Below are positions 19,773-20,045 of a stretch of 20,045 nucleotides of DNA, in pieces. A program made the position numbers and the translations under genes. The first letter of the stretch is position 1, and the number at the start of each line of letters is the position of its first letter. The notes under the pieces were generated by a model, which was not told where the DNA came from, searched no databases, and was given only the letters and a program-made list of their open reading frames with translations. Origin of the DNA: Bacteroidetes bacterium UBA1952 (GTDB lineage Bacteria; Bacteroidota; Bacteroidia; Chitinophagales; Chitinophagaceae); the NCBI GenBank assembly GCA_002336725.1, contig DDEO01000174.1, positions 1 to 20,045 of the forward strand. Direction: 5' to 3'.

Positions 19773-19968
19773 GGAAGAGGAGCACGTATTTTCCGGAAAT
19801 CGCGTCCTGGCGGGCATAAAAGGCGGGTATAAATTCCGGATGAATACCCAGCGGCCCGCCCAATCCTGTTCGGGATTTCCAAAAGAAAATGCTGCTACCC
19901 AAAGGCCGAAGCCGAGAGGGCGATGCCCGTTTCAGCCGGTCGGCTTTAGCCGGAATCTGCCTTGCATA

Positions 19969-20003
19969 AAAAAAGCCCCCGACATTTTAAATGTCGAGGG
20001 CTT
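19969..20003 (-). terminator. Terminator of tRNA-Pro
   Basis: Read on the minus strand right after the tRNA 3' end: AAAGCCCTCGACATTT, AAAATGTCGGGGGCTTT, then T residues. This gives a 15-16 bp stem with one U.G pair, followed by a T-run. It is a standard intrinsic terminator for the minus-strand transcript. Confidence 0.9.
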
Positions 20004-20005
20004 TG

Positions 20006-20045
20006 TAGGGAAGACAGGGCTCGAACCTGCGACCCCCTGGTCCCA
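20006..20045 (-). tRNA. tRNA-Pro (anticodon UGG), 3' half, cut by window edge
   Basis: On the minus strand the visible part starts TGGGACCAGG: U34 of the anticodon, G35, G36, then loop bases GA and the 3' anticodon stem CCAGG. Then come a five-base variable region (GGGTC), the T-arm GCAGG-TTCGAGC-CCTGT, acceptor strand CTTCCCT and discriminator A. The anticodon-stem and T-arm wording is that of bacterial tRNA-Pro. CCA is not encoded (CAA follows). The 5' half lies beyond the window. Confidence 0.9.

Larger units (their letters stand above)
3250..19799. repeat. Dispersed palindrome TTTCCGGAAA (core TTCCGGAA), 26 copies
   Basis: Start positions of the full decamer (20 copies): 3250, 3500, 5047, 6042, 6321, 7519, 8008, 10072, 10262, 11093, 11346, 12132, 12152, 13885, 14380, 16555, 16579, 17757, 19343, 19790. 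Six further copies keep the 8-base core TTCCGGAA with an imperfect decamer: 10795, 12284, 13848, 15217, 17085, 17095. Thirteen copies are inside genes and thirteen between genes, although intergenic DNA is a small part of the backbone. None occurs in 1-3240 or in the toxin-antitoxin insert. Counted by eye. Confidence 0.92.

Overview
The window looks like a chromosomal segment of a member of the Bacteroidota. The markers are a GldE/HlyC-type CNNM-CBS protein, ADP-heptose epimerase RfaD, a DPP IV-type S9 peptidase, a BrxA/B bacilliredoxin, a 3-hydroxyanthranilate dioxygenase with C-terminal CxxC pairs, and several good matches to the Bacteroidota -7 promoter box TANNTTTG with no Shine-Dalgarno sites. 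A saprospirian or chitinophagal lineage is plausible, but I cannot fix the genus.

Layout. Bases 1-2970 are an AT-rich accessory stretch. It holds the 3' end of an unknown membrane-anchored protein, then a two-gene restriction-modification unit (PD-(D/E)xK-like nuclease plus a phage-type adenine methyltransferase, ATGA overlap). The unit is bracketed by two large imperfect inverted-repeat elements (773-977 and 2840-2968) that resemble integron-like attC or cassette-boundary structures. From about 3100 the DNA is GC-rich backbone: ASCH-domain protein, a Cys- and Pro-rich membrane protein, a DUF2459-like protein, YihY/BrkB membrane protein (-), DPP IV (-), a DUF2281/PIN toxin-antitoxin pair lying between two copies of a 72-bp direct repeat, ClpS (-), a TrmH/SpoU methyltransferase, an arginase/formimidoylglutamase-family enzyme (-), bacilliredoxin, guanylate kinase, GldE-like protein, a long repeat-rich gap, 3-hydroxyanthranilate dioxygenase, a small His-rich single-span protein with RfaD, a cytosolic four-helix copper-storage protein, a His-rich outer-membrane-type protein (-), a DoxX/MauE-thioredoxin fusion, an RluD-type pseudouridine synthase, and the 3' half of tRNA-Pro(UGG) (-) with its terminator.

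Most striking signal. The palindrome TTTCCGGAAA (core TTCCGGAA) occurs 26 times between 3250 and 19799 and never in 1-3240. Uniform chance would give about 0.3 copies of the 8-mer in the whole window. Half of the copies lie in the small intergenic fraction and half inside genes, and several pairs are built into transcription terminators. It behaves like a HIP1-like or uptake-sequence-like genome-wide repeat, and its absence marks the left island as foreign.

How genes work together. The R-M pair is a defence unit. The PIN pair is a small toxin-antitoxin module. The Cys-rich copper sponge, the His-rich barrel protein and the CxxC-bearing DoxX/thioredoxin fusion sit together and may deal with metal or thiol stress. 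The other genes are mostly single housekeeping functions with short operons (3596-4879, 12352-14263, 15300-16527).
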